From Moniliella sp. 'wahieum' (Eukaryota; Basidiomycota; Moniliellomycetes; Moniliellales; Moniliellaceae): 64,000 nt of DNA. The DNA lies in contig RSEE01000001.1 in NCBI GenBank assembly GCA_003971905.1, positions 62,001-126,000 on the forward strand, read 5' to 3'. Below the pieces are notes generated by a model, which made no database searches, was not told the DNA's origin, and was given only the letters and a program-made list of their open reading frames with translations. The translations under genes were made by a program, and so were the position numbers. Every line of letters starts with the position of its first letter. The stretch's first letter is position 1. This document shows positions 47,123-58,617 of the stretch, one piece after another.

Positions 47123-47675
47123 CCACCAGCCCACCCAAGTGGGGCTGGGAGCGCAACAGGAAGCACGGCGCCGCACGTGCCCGGTTGGCTGCCTAGAGGG
47201 GCAGAGGCGAACTAGGAGGAGCCAGCGACGCTTGGGGCGGGACAGACGCGGGTGCACCAGCAGCTGATGCGCCCGAAGGACTAGTAAGGGGCGACGCTGA
47301 GCCAGCCCCTGCACCCCCACGGCCCGTGCGGGCCCAGAGGGCGCAGCCGCATACCCAACCAACGTTTCAGGGAACGGCCCGGGCGCCGCCCAGCGACGTT
47401 CGAGGTACTTGTCAATCCAGAAATGGTCGGCGTCTCGTTGCCCATCGCATTGGGCGTCTCGCGGTCCATCCCGCGGCCCGTCGGGCTGCGCGTCGGCATC
47501 GCGCGCGTCGGGCGCAAGGGGCGAAAAGGGCGATAAGGCTGGCCCAGGCGCAGGCGCGGAGGTCCTACCCCCACCGCGGTACTCGATTCGCTTTCCGTTT
47601 CGGCCCGTTTGCGCACCGGAGGTAACGACGCACCACTTACCTTGCCAGGCACGGCGGCCAACGTAGGCGGAGACG

Positions 47676-50600
47676 TCACCCTTCGTCCCGGCCCACTGCA
47701 GTCGACTCCATCGACGACGCACCTGACACGCCCAACGCACCCGATTCACCCGCCTGAGCCCCCGGTCCAGATCCAGATCCAGATCCAAGGGGCACCGTCA
47801 ACTCGTTCGAACCGGGGTCAGTAGGTGGGAGTGAACGTGCCTGAGGCTGGGCAAACCCACTGCCGTAGACCGAGAGCATATGGCCCGTCGAGGTTCCCGT
47901 TGAGGCAGGAAGCCCGTCGGGTGCGTCGCCCCGGGCCACGGAAGCCATGGATTCGAGGGAAGGCAAAGCGGGCGGCAAGGGCTCGTAAAAGGGATCATCG
48001 AGTGAAGTCCGATCCATCCGCTCGACACGGTCGGGCCCAGGAGGCGGCAGGTCTTTTTCTCGCTCGAGGTGGTGCGGGTAGAGATGGTGAAGGTGGTGGA
48101 CGACAGCGTGGTGCGCGCGTTGGGCGGGGTTGGAACGTGATGGTTTGGCGGGCACAGGTGCGTCGGTGGAAGTTCCGTTTAGGGTAGGCGCTGTGGGAGC
48201 GGTATGGGTGGATGACGCGACCCCCCCACTTGCGCCGCTTAATGGGGTCGTGAAGGTCGACGAAAAGGTTGCCATGGACGAGGTGGAGGCGCTCATAGCT
48301 TGTGCCACCACATGGGTCGCATTCGGCGACGGCGCGTGGCGGACAAACCCGCTGGGCAAGGAGAATTCCCAATACGCATTGGCACGCGCATTGCCCCAAG
48401 CACGAGCGGCAGCAGCTTGTTGTTCGTTCCACGTATCAAAGTCAATGCTCTTGACTTTGCTCACGTGCACGCCCAAGGCACGGTGGACAGAAGTACACTG
48501 GATACACAAAAAGATGCAACAGGGCTGCTCAAACAGCGACCAGGACGCCCAGCGTGGATCTGCCAATGGGGATCAGAACATGCAAGCAGAAGAAGAGGGG
48601 GGAGAAGGGCGTACTGGGTGCATGGCAGTCTGCACACAGGCGGTTCTCGGGCAACTGGGCCAAGGCCCGCACCTCGGCCACCAGATTGACAGGGGGTGGG
48701 GTCGGATTCGAAGCAGCTATGGTGGATGATAAAGGCGAGGCCGAGGGTACGGGATTGGGACTGGAGGCGATTGGTTTCTTGCTCTTGGATACTACACCCG
48801 CAGGCACGGCATCGCCAAAGGAGGTGGGGGAGTAGGCGGCAGCGTACGATCCCTGGCCATTCGAGTCATACATGGCTGAGGGGATGCTCACCGTCGATCC
48901 CGCCGTTGCGGTGGTAGGAGGGGGGAGGTCGGAGCTATGCATCATGTTACTGGCGGAACTGAGGGCGGTGGAGGAACGGTCGCTGGCCAAAGAGGAGTCA
49001 GGCTGAAGCGACTTACCCCCCGGCGTAACCGACCTGCCTACCTCGGCAGCGGAGGTGGATGCTTCCTGCAAGCTAGCATTTCCGGGGGCGAGGGCGCCAC
49101 CAGTTGCATCGACAAAAGCGGGTGTACTTCCCTGGTCGGGTACGACCGTCTGGTGCGAAGACATGTTGAGCAGCGCATCAGCAACGCCCTCTCGGATCGC
49201 TTGCACCCACTCTGCTAAGTCAGCTGGATCGCGGGCGGTGACAAACCGACGGTCATTGAGAGAGACTAGCTCAAACACATTGTCACGAACACGAGGACCG
49301 CTGCCACTGTTGCCCCCCCGCAAGAAGGGGAAGCGCTTGGATGATGCGCTCTTGTTCCCTCCTGAACTGGTCACACCGCCGGTAGGGGGGATGCTCATGC
49401 TCCGCCCTGAAAGGGGGGCGGTGCCGTTGACCGTGTCAGTTGTAGATGGATTGGATTGAATAGGATCCAAGGGGATTGGATTGAAGGCCAACTCGGAAGC
49501 AGATGATGGGGAGTGACGCGGGTCTCCGGGTGCACTCGAGCCCAGCCGCATCAAGGTCGAAGTTAAGCTGTGCTGGGACCCGGCAGCACCGGCTGGGATA
49601 CTTGGGATCCGAACTGTAGTCATGATGAGTGGCAATTCATGGACCGTGATTGTTGTTGCGGCATCCAAAGCGTGCTCTTTCCCACTCGACTTGGACCCTT
49701 GTGCATTGGGTTCGGGTACCGCGTTCTTCCGCTCCTCAGCCGATGGGGGGTAATCCAAGCCCGCATAGATAAACACCGATTCTGGACCCACCTCCATCCA
49801 GCAAGGCCGCCAGGCCGATGCCTTGGACAGCTCGCTGGGCCAGTCCTTGTTGCCACGAAGCGTCATCCTGCCATTTCCCACTGGCATATTCATCTTGCGG
49901 GAGACCTGCAGAACGCCATTCTTGGACACAGTTGGCAGGGACGAGCCTCGCCCAAACGCCCGAATTGTTCCGGCTCCGGAGGGGGGAGCTTCCGGCAAGA
50001 CATGTTGGGACGGTCGTGGGGTTATCGAGGAGGCTTGCGAAAGCTGGGTCATGACGGGTCTGCTTGAACCCGTTGCGGAGCGCAGGTGAGTAGGGCAAAC
50101 GGTGGATCCAGACGCTGAAGTCCCGACTCTGGTCGCGGTATCTGTTGACTCGGACATGCGGGGGGTACAATCGTCAGAGGTGGATGCCGGAGGCACCCTA
50201 GGACCGAGGGCGGAGCGAAATTTGGGGCCGGCGTGTGCGACACGACTCCATTGCCTGGCGTCGTTGAGGGGTGTTGGGAATAGCGGATGGGCGAAGAATT
50301 CTGAGTTGTCGGTAGAGGGGTATGTGACTCTCGGTCGCTGACAGCTAGGGTGTTGGTGCGATGCCGAGGCGAGTTGCCAAAGCCCAGCGGGTAACCCCAG
50401 CCGGAGGGCGCAACTCCAACGAAACCCGAGGGAAACGAGAAGTGGCAGAGCCTGCTGTGCCGTACTCGGAGTTAGAATGCGAAGAGTAAGAAGGCCTTCG
50501 GAACGAATGGGGCGCATTGGAATAAAGAGACACGGAGGGGCGCGCAACATCGGATGAGCGGCGCAGAGAAAAGTGTCTACCTGCCGCACCCAGTCCTAGC

Positions 50601-51262
50601 CCGAGGTGAACGGGGCGTGCTTGGTCGTTGGTATGGTGGGAGGGCTGGGCCACAGGGATGGTTACGGCTGTCCGTGGTGATTCGGGCACGTCCCGTGCAC
50701 TCAGGGCAGCAGAATCGTGAGCGTGAGATGCATCGGCCACGACTTGAGCGGCGGAGGCCTCGGGGGGCGGATGGGGTGGGGGGGCACTTGGCTGTGGCGG
50801 CGACGGCGAGGCGAGAAGAGGGAGGCGAAGCGGGAGGGACGGCGAGAGAGAGGGGACGGGGTCTGTGGTGAGGAGCCTGGCCCACGGGGGGCAATGCAGG
50901 GGGTGCGTCCTGGGTGGGCAGCGGTGGCTGGTTCTGCGGGGGAAGGGCCGCTGCGTGTTTGCTCTTTTGGCGGGTGAAGAGCTTGGGCAGGGACTTGGCG
51001 GGTTTGGTGCGCGGCCGCGCCTGGGCCGAAGCGGAGTCCGGGACGGCCGAGACGGGCGGGAGAGAGGGGGGAGAAGCGGGGGTGCTTGGTACGAGCCCTG
51101 GGGACGGTTCCGCCGCGGGATCGACGGGGGTGGGGGCCGCAGCGCTGGCGAGGGCAGGCGGGGGGGGGCGCACCAGGGCTGGGGTGAGGATGGGGAGGGG
51201 GAGGGGGGCCAGGGCCAGGGCCGGGCGGAATGCAGGTGGGGGCATGGGCATGGGCGTGGGCA
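47676..51262 (-). CDS. PH domain and ArfGAP domain protein
   Basis: A GTPase-activating protein for Arf, acting in vesicle budding. The ATG at 51262 starts a Pro/Ser-rich region with KSLPKLFTRQKSK. A split PH domain follows: RMTLRGNKDWPSELSKASAWR and ESVFIYA, then after a Ser-rich insert FELVSLNDRRFVTARDPADL and EWVQAIREGV. The ArfGAP zinc finger comes next: RLCADC, then after a break or intron at about 48560-48600 DPRWASWSLFEQP, FLCIQCTSVHRALGVHVSK and the catalytic Arg in VHRALG. ANAYWE closes the zinc-finger core. A 200-residue Ser/Pro/His tail then runs to the stop at 47676. A possible end piece, WIDKYLERRW, lies in another frame at about 47399-47428, so the gene may extend further. No BAR domain is visible. 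Confidence 0.88.
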
Positions 51263-53591
51263 TGAGCCAGCAGAGGAGGCGGAGGCGGAGGCGGAGGCGG
51301 AGGCGGCGGCCAGACAGAAGAGAAGGAAGGCGGGTGGCCGCAGCCAGGCGCAGTATGTATGCAGCGCACGCGTGGCGCACAGTGCGCTGCCAGCCTGCGA
51401 CGGCTGCCCCGCCAGCACGCCGCACGCCTGCCCGCGCCTATCGCCTCGCGTGTGGCGACAGTGGCCGCGTGCCCACCCACGCCGCCTGCGCCTATCACCG
51501 CCGCCAGTGTCCCCGTGCGCCTCCCAGCGCCCCACTGGCGCCACGCCCGCCCACGCCTCTGCCCAGCGCGCCAGGGTGCGTGATACGCCGCAGTGGCTGG
51601 GCCGCCTCTGCTCTCGTCGGCCACGCCCATGGCAGCCAACCCACGCGCAGCGCCCCCGCCTCGTCTTTGCATCGCCCAGCCGTCGCTTGCGTCCGCGTAG
51701 CGCTTCCCAGCCCTCGCTTCTCCGCCCCCCAGCCCCTCCTTTCTGCCGGGGCCACCGCCCGATCCCAGCGGAGCCTCAGCGCGGTGCAGACCACCCCGCA
51801 ACCCCACGTCCTCCTCTCTCCGCTCCCGTCGGCGGATGCGTCCGTGCGCGGTCGCAACATCCAATCATCCATCTATCAGCTGGCTTGTGTGTCCTCGTAC
51901 CCTATCGTATAGCATACCATCCCACCCCCCCCCCCCCATACCCACAGATGCATGCAAGAGATATGGCCTCTTTCCTCCGTGGACCTTCTGCTCCACATCC
52001 CAGCGGCCATTGCCGCCTGCGCCCCTGTGTGGGTCAATGTACTCCATCGGTGTCGGTTGCGGTGTTTGGAATCCGGAACAGTGCTGAGTACGGGTTGTGG
52101 TTGGGCCTGGGGAGGCTTGTTTTCTGAATGGCCGCCATTCCAGCTCGGCCAATGGCTTCCCCGCATGGGCGCCCACCCCTGCTGGCGCCTTTCAAATCCC
52201 GTCCAATGGGGCAGGCGGCCCCCAGGCACATCATCGACATGCATCATCCATCGCCAGATCAGCAATCACATTCATCACATGTCACAGACCATACATATCA
52301 CCTCCGCCTGTCCCGTCTGTCACGCCAGTCACACGTCACACGCTATCAACGTACCCCATGGGTATCGCCGTCAACGCGTCAACGCCACACCCCCGTCGTC
52401 TGGCTCTTGGCCTCGTGCGTCATCGCGACTGAGAGGAATTACATCCATTACATACTCCCCCTGTTGCATGGTACATGGTACCCGTTAACCCCCCACATCG
52501 ATCTTTCCTCCACTTCATTCCGGACTGCCCCATGTGGGGTAAGCGCGCGTTTCGTCAGTACTCACACACACTAATTAAATACTCTCACCTCTACTCTGTA
52601 TTCACCGTACTCACGACTCAGTTGAGTACTCACAAGACTCAAGCTTCAAGCGTCACAGTGACATGTCACAGTTGATGATGTTTGCACTTAAGGATTGACG
52701 TAACTGTGGAGAAGATAACGCCCGATATGCCCCTACTCTCCCATACTAGTGTGAAAGAGTGACTAGTGGCGAGAAAGATAGGGATTATCGATTATCGATT
52801 AACGATCGATTAACGATGATCGATTAACGATGATCGATTATCGATTAAACATCAATTCCAAAGAAAATTTTAAGATGTGGAGAAGTAAAACCCTAGTACA
52901 GGTGACCCAGTCTCACTAGTCACTTTCCCTTATTTGTTGGTCGCAGAATATGTCACAGGCTAGGACGCGCCTACAAGATGTCATGGGGGCAGACCCAGAC
53001 CGGATTATCGTTCCAATCAGTTATTGGGCTCTGCTATAGATTTAGATGGAATGTTGGGTATGATGGGTGTGGTGGATCGCTCTGTGGTGATACCCACGAT
53101 GCGTATAGACGAGCACTCAACTAACGTTCAACCAAGTCCATCATAAGGGCCGGGTACCACATATATGGAAACCCAGCGTATGGACACAGACCGAGCGGCC
53201 GGATCGACCAGAGTGACTGTTACGGGGTGCGCCGGTTATTTCCGGAAGCTGAGCCCCGCACGTCGTAGCCATCTCATCCAAACACGCGTCAGTCCCGTTA
53301 GACTAGCGAGAGAGAACTAGAAGGACCCTTATCGAAAGTACCCTTAAACTACAGGGGTGGGTCCCACCTCGGGACGCCCCCATGACAGTGACCGGCAGGT
53401 ATCACGCGTGCATATTTGTGGCGCAACGAAAGCAGCTGTGGCATCCCGACCATATCCTGGATTCACCGGCCACAACCGCGAGGCTCAACGCCTCATAACA
53501 GGCGAGACTACGGTTTCCCTTGGGGGTTGGGCAGTTGAGAAGTGCGCGAAGGCACGTGGGGGGGGGAGAAGCGGAACGAAAATGCCAAGCC
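51263..53591. other. 2.3 kb intergenic region with repeat patches
   Basis: No supported gene. Close to the ArfGAP start are GGAGGC repeats (about 51275-51307). 51360-52500 is C-rich with open frames but no recognisable protein. 52280-52345 has CATCACATGTCACAG-type repeats and 52550-52640 GTACTCAC units. 52785-52856 is the ATCGATTA array listed separately. Confidence 0.5.
52785..52856. repeat. ATCGATTA/ACGATGATCGATTA tandem array
   Basis: A 72-base AT-rich block made of repeated ATCGATTA and GATGATCGATTA units; each core is a palindrome (ATCGAT). A shorter copy is at 5584-5601. It lies in a long gene-free stretch. Its function is unknown. Confidence 0.75.
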
Positions 53592-55410
53592 TCAGAGAGG
53601 GGGCGTGGCATCGTGCTTGGCCTTCCCGCCATTCTGGCCATCCTGGTCATCCTGGTCATCCTGGTCATCATGGTCATCCTGGTCATCCTGGTCATCCTGG
53701 TCATCCTGGTCATCCTGGTCATCCTGGTCATCCTGGTCATCCTGGTCATCCTGGTCATCCTGGTCATTGGGTAACGGTAGGGAACCAGGCCGCTCCGTCG
53801 TAAGGTGAGTGTCCTCGCGTTCGTTGGCGGACCTAGTGAGTTCCTGGGCCTTGTTCCCGTCGCACCCAGCGACGTGACCGGGGAGACGATCGCGTCGGAT
53901 CCGCGCTGCTGCGCTCACCAGAGCGCGGCGCAGGTGGTCAAGGTGCGAGGGGGAGTTTAGGTCCTGGCGCATGCCCGGCGGGACGGACCAAGAGTGACCC
54001 ATCCGCGCGTCGCGCAAATGAGCAGTGCCGGACGAGGCGGTGAAAATTTCCCCCCGGGTGCACCGATAGAGGCGGGACCAGATCCCGAGGTCCGAAGGGA
54101 CCACCGTGCCCGGTTCCGAGCGGGACAGCACCGTCGCCAATACTTGGGTCCAGATCAACGCAGTGGAAGGAACGTCGTACCCGCCTCCTCCTAGGACGAG
54201 CACAGGTTTTCCACGCTGCACCAGGGTCTTGGTGCACCACTCGTAACTCTCGGAACCAAAGTTGAAGATTCCATGGGGGTCCGCCGCGTTCCCATCCGCA
54301 CCGAGTTGCAACACGTAGGCATCGGCGTCAAACGCCGTCAGGACCTGCTCCACCCCTTCCCAGACATGGCAGAGGGTAGGATTCGATGCGCCGAGGTCCA
54401 GCGGGACACGCAGCGCGTAAGGGCTGGTGCCGTCCTGGGTGGGGACAGCACCGACCACATACGGTGCCGGCGGGTAAAATCCCGGGGCAGCATGGTGGAT
54501 GCTCAAGGTCAATACGGACGGATTGGAGAGGAACGCTTCTTCCTAGCGAGCAGGGTCAGCACACTTGCTGCGCATCCGGCTGGGGGGAAGGCGGGAAGAA
54601 GGGAGGAATACGCACCACGCCATCACCCAGTGTAAGTCCATGTCGATATACGCGATGCGATCCAGCCTGCGCATGGGACGGCCGGCTGGGCGGTGCGAAC
54701 GGCCTGCGCAGCGCCTGGATCGCCAGCACCACGTCGTTCAGGTAACAGTACCCATCAGCGCGGCCTTGTGGGCATGGTGCCGACCTCCGTCAAAGGCAAG
54801 TGCCACGTCGGCTTAGCGGAACGCAGGATCTCGGCAGCCGCAACGCTCGCACCTGCAATAGCCAGCGCATGCGACGCCAGTGGTTCTGCTGGCCCCGCTG
54901 GGGAGCAAGGCGCAGCATCGGTTGTGGTACGCAGTGTCTTGCGCTTCTTCCGCGCTGGTGGAGCGGGAGGTGCACATAGGGAGCGCATGTAGTCTGCGTC
55001 GTGGTACAGACACGCGGCGGTGGGGGAGATTGGGGTGGGGAAGTATACCTTTGCCCGGTACGGTATGGCAGGGGAGGCGTGGCGCTCTTGCTGCGCCGCT
55101 TGCTCCTCACTTAGCTCCGCATCCCACACTCGTACTGACTGTCGCTGTCGTTACCATCTTCATCTTCGTACCGGTTGACCATTTCGCGGAGGAGGCGCGC
55201 ATCGTCGCCGGGGGGGCAAGCAAGCAGGTCGCGGTGCCAAGCAAGTGAGTGCACCAGTTCCGACCGGCCGAGGGAGGAGCGATCGCGGTGGACAGCCAAT
55301 TGGTCGCTCAGGCGGGCAAGCAGAGCGCTGGCCACATAGGCGACCCGTGGGGGGCTGCGGGGATGGAATGGATGGGGCGCTGGCTTGGCCGGGGCGCTGG
55401 GCGGACACAT
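53592..55410 (-). CDS. Class I histone deacetylase (HOS1/HDAC8-like)
   Basis: A zinc-dependent lysine deacetylase. From the ATG at 55410 the gene reads PPRVAYVASALLARLSDQL (the usual first strand), ELVHSLAWH and YHDADYMRSLC. After a long Lys/Arg insert come FDGGRHHAHK (tandem active-site His), GYCYLNDVVLAI and YIDMDLH (zinc Asp and His). A 73-nt intron at 54543-54615 (GTGCGT...GCTAG) joins GDGV to EEAFLSNPSVLTLSIHHAAPG. LQLGADG supplies the third zinc ligand and VLGGGGYDVP the active-site Tyr. The canonical HHGDG reads H-x-GDG, with x probably Leu after one lost base. Frame breaks fall near 55130, 54770 and 54626. The C-terminus is an Asp/Gln repeat. The HOS1/HDAC8 subtype is inferred from the length and the order of motifs. 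Confidence 0.88.
53637..53767. repeat. 9-bp CTGGTCATC minisatellite encoding (DQD)n
   Basis: About fourteen tandem copies of a nonamer inside the C-terminal end of the deacetylase frame. On the minus strand it encodes Asp-Gln-Asp repeats with one Asp-His-Asp variant. Since nine is divisible by three, length changes keep the frame. Confidence 0.93.
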
Positions 55411-56440
55411 TGGGGAGTGGAAGGGAGAGAAGAGGCGTTGGGTCGTCGCGGGCACGGGACGCGTCGTGGATTCCCGCCCGCACCACCGCTTCCGTCGACG
55501 CGCCTGCCCTTAGGCGAAAGAAAGATTGCAATTTCAATCACCCTCTCCGCGCGTATCCCCATTCGCCTCCGCCCCTCTCGGCACCATCCTCCGCCTCCTG
55601 GATTGTCATCTCCTGTCTCCCAGATTGCGGGCGCGTTTGTCTGGCACTGGAATAAACTCGCTACGTGTTTGGTTTGATGAGCAAGGAGAGCGCGAGGCGA
55701 AAGTCTGCTTAAAGGCCTGTAAGGGGACGAATCGATTCTCCTTCTCGTGACTATAATAGTACCACCCGGGCGTACCCGCTGCGGGTGGCTTGTCGGTGTC
55801 CGATGGGACGCAGCAAGCGAACCCTGTTTCTGGACGGTTCCAGGCCCCCTCCTCCAGCTTGGCCAGGAACGAACAAGTTGGACCCGCCGCCCTGATCATC
55901 TCCTATCTCATCCCACTCCTCCGTTCGCTTGCGATCCGAATTTCGGTCCGATGGGATGGGATTATGGGATGGGATGAAATACTATACAGGGCGCGAAACA
56001 CTTCTCTGTGTTCTGTCCTCCTTGTCACGCAAACGAAATGGATCGAGATTAGCCACATTCATGGAGGGTAACAAAACGTAGGTATGCTAGCGGCGGAGTT
56101 CAACGTTGAGTAGTTAGTAGTAGCAGGGACATCAGTAGGGTATGGTCGCCAGTTAGGGTCGAGGAGAGTGGGAAGGACGTTTTGGTAAGAGGTACTGGAG
56201 TCGGTCCCAACAGGGTATCGGTACAGGAGCAGGGAGAACTCTTACAGGGGGCCAAGAAAAACGTCGGGCGAGAAAAAAAGTCTTCGACCATAATAAAGAA
56301 AAAGAAACGTGGCCATAAAGGTCAAGGAGACGGTCGGCCATAACATGACAACAGGGGGGAAAGGGGATTCAAAGACCCGTCGCTCGCCTCAGAAGCGAGG
56401 TGAGAAAAGCGAGCTCAATCCGAACGAGATGGGCTCACCT
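55411..56440. other. Intergenic region, 1 kb
   Basis: No gene recognised. It includes the deacetylase promoter and the 3' flank of the zinc-finger gene. A TTCAACGTTGAGTAG motif at about 56099-56113 belongs to the dispersed AACGTT family, and GGGATGGGATTATGGGATGGG repeats lie at 55951-55976. Confidence 0.5.
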
Positions 56441-58617
56441 TCAGGAGGGCCAGAGGTTGTCGAGCGTGGGCGGAAGAATCAAATCGGCCACGCCAGTGTC
56501 GTCGGCGAGAGGCCCATTGCGAGCGGCGCGTCGAGCGCAGGCTTCATACCATCCCCTTGGCGGATCAGACAGTGACGAGCTCGTGTCCCCCGACTGGTTG
56601 GAGTGGCCAGTACTGTTGGCGGCAACAGCAATAATAGCGTCAGCGGTAGCGTCGGAGGTAGCGGAAACACTAGGCGAAGCGAAAGCAGACGTGGATGGCG
56701 ACGTGTCCACGAAAACAACATCTGTCACAGCAGGCACCGCACTTGCTTGGGCCGTGGCAGGTGCCGGTGTGGGTGCGTGGGTGGGCCGGCGGGTGGACGC
56801 GCGCGACCGGGAGGGCCGGGAGGTGCTGATCATCACAGGCGAGGAAGACGAAGGTGTACTTCCCTTGTTCGATCGTCCGCCTTGCCCTGCCGGGGGCACG
56901 TCCATCTGGGGGCGCCGGATCCGGGCACGCCCCTCGCCGTGCGCCACCACGAATGACGTGTCGAGGGTGGGGCTCGCGTCAGCGTCCGAATCCGCGTCAG
57001 CGTCCGAATCCGCGTCGCGTGTCGAAGATCTGGCGAGGCGGCGCAATAAGTTGCCCGCGCCCGGTTAGCCTGGAAACAAGAGAGGAAGATAGACGGTCAG
57101 AATGTCGTTTGCTTAGGAAGGGAAGTGAAGGGAAGGCTTCCGGCCAACGGTCAACATACACTTGGGAACCAAGTAAAGTGCATCCACCGCAGTAGCTCCC
57201 TTGGCCGTAGACCGCGTTGCACGTCTTTGGGCAGACCAGCCAGCACGTGACGGCCCAGGGTCAGGGCAAATTTCGGCAGACCGCTGCCATCGACCGTGCG
57301 TTCGGGACATGTGTGTGCGTGCCACTGGACGAGGCGGAGATGCCACTGTGGGTCTGGCGCAGCCCGGTCGTGGACTCGGGTCCCTGTTCCGGCACGATCA
57401 ACAGCAAAAAGGGACAGGCGGGGTCACACACGTGAAAGTTTGCTGCGGCGGGCACAACAGGAGTCGATGGATCTCGAAGCCCGGCTCCAATTTGTACGAA
57501 TTGGAGGACAGCTGGAGGGGCTGGAGACACCACAGTTTGCCGGGATGGTGGGTGTAGAGCGTCGAGGCAACGCAGGCCAAGGCCGCTCGTAGCTGTCAAA
57601 CCGCCGATCCGGGGACACGCAAAGTGTGGTGGGGGGGGCATAGGATCGGTGCCGCGCGTGGGCGCGGCGTTGGGAACCGGGATGCGGCTCGTCGCGGCGT
57701 CGGTGCGCCGTTTCTTGGCGGGTCTCTGCGCCGTTTGTTGGCGGCGTCTCTGCGCCGTTTGTTGGCGGCGTCTGCGCTGTTTCTTGACTTTTTGACCACT
57801 TCCGTCGCACTTGCACTTGCGGTCTGGCCACAGGAGCGACGGGGGCGCGGGAAGAGGAGGAGGAGAAGGTCAGCGGGCCGGGCGCGCATGGACATGTAAC
57901 AAATACGCACGTCCAGGTCAGAGGGTGCTGGCGGCGGAGGATCGAACCGGTCATGCGCTGCAACGCGTCATCATCGAGCCGTGACAGCGCGGCCAACACC
58001 TCCTCGCGCCAGCCCAGGGGCGTGCCACGGGCCTGGACGGGAACGCGGGGACAGGTGCGGGCGTGGTCGGTGTGGTTGCGGATGGTCCAGGAGGGCAGTG
58101 CGGGCGCGGATGCGAGCGGGGCGGTAGCGGGGACGTGCGGGAGGACGAGGATGAGGAAAGGGCAGTCGTAGGAGCGGCAGGTAAATGCGGTCTGGATGGG
58201 ACCGATGTCGGACGGAGCTTCTTCGTTGTTGGTACGGATGGTGGACCAGGAAGACGCGCGCGGGACGTGGAGGCATGACAACTTCAACTCCTCCATCCCG
58301 GCTAGATGCGCGGGCGACAAGCGGAGACCCGCAATCTTGTTGGCGACAAACTGCTGCTGCACCACCCGGGCCACCGCCATCTCCCGCGTCGGGTACACCG
58401 TCCCATCCGACGTCCACGCCAACTCTGTTTCCGTTGCGGTTTCCGTTGGCGTGGAAGTGGCCGTAGTGGCCGTTTCCGTCTCCCTCGCCCTCGCCTTCGC
58501 CTTCGCCCTCACCTTCGCCCTCGCTCTCGTCGTTGCCATGGCCCTGGAGCAAACGAGAGGAGTGGACGCGATCCACCTGCAAAAAGTAGCCCCGACTGGG
58601 CTCACCCCCGTCAGCAT
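56441..58617 (-). CDS. Unnamed protein with two WRKY/GCM1-like zinc-finger modules
   Basis: Not assigned to a named gene. The first module has the CRSYDC pair followed by PFLILVLP, then WTIRNHTDHARTC (about 58060-58180), giving C-X4-C-X29-H-X2-H. A helix GWREEVLAALSRL follows. This order (hydrophobic strand after the second Cys, Trp strand, His pair) is that of WRKY/GCM1-type fingers, as in FAR1 and MULE-transposase DNA-binding domains. A second, degenerate module reads VCDPACPFLLLIV, then GTHTHVPN (about 57301-57432), followed by LGRHVLAGLPKDVQRGLR, a parallel helix. Between them lie basic repeats ANKRRRDA, likely nuclear signals. A disordered Asp/Ser/Arg tail ends at 56441. A nuclear DNA-binding role is inference. 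The frame breaks near 57780, 57430 and 57100. Confidence 0.6.

Noticed and set aside
46811..47788. 325-codon minus-strand frame with repeated LVLGAWC
   Set aside because: The repeat part is a heptamer minisatellite read in all frames. Only a short segment near 47400 might belong to the ArfGAP gene.
50865..52127. 420-codon plus-strand frame
   Set aside because: It is antisense to the Pro-rich start of the ArfGAP gene and its leader; the composition follows GC bias and no domain is recognisable.
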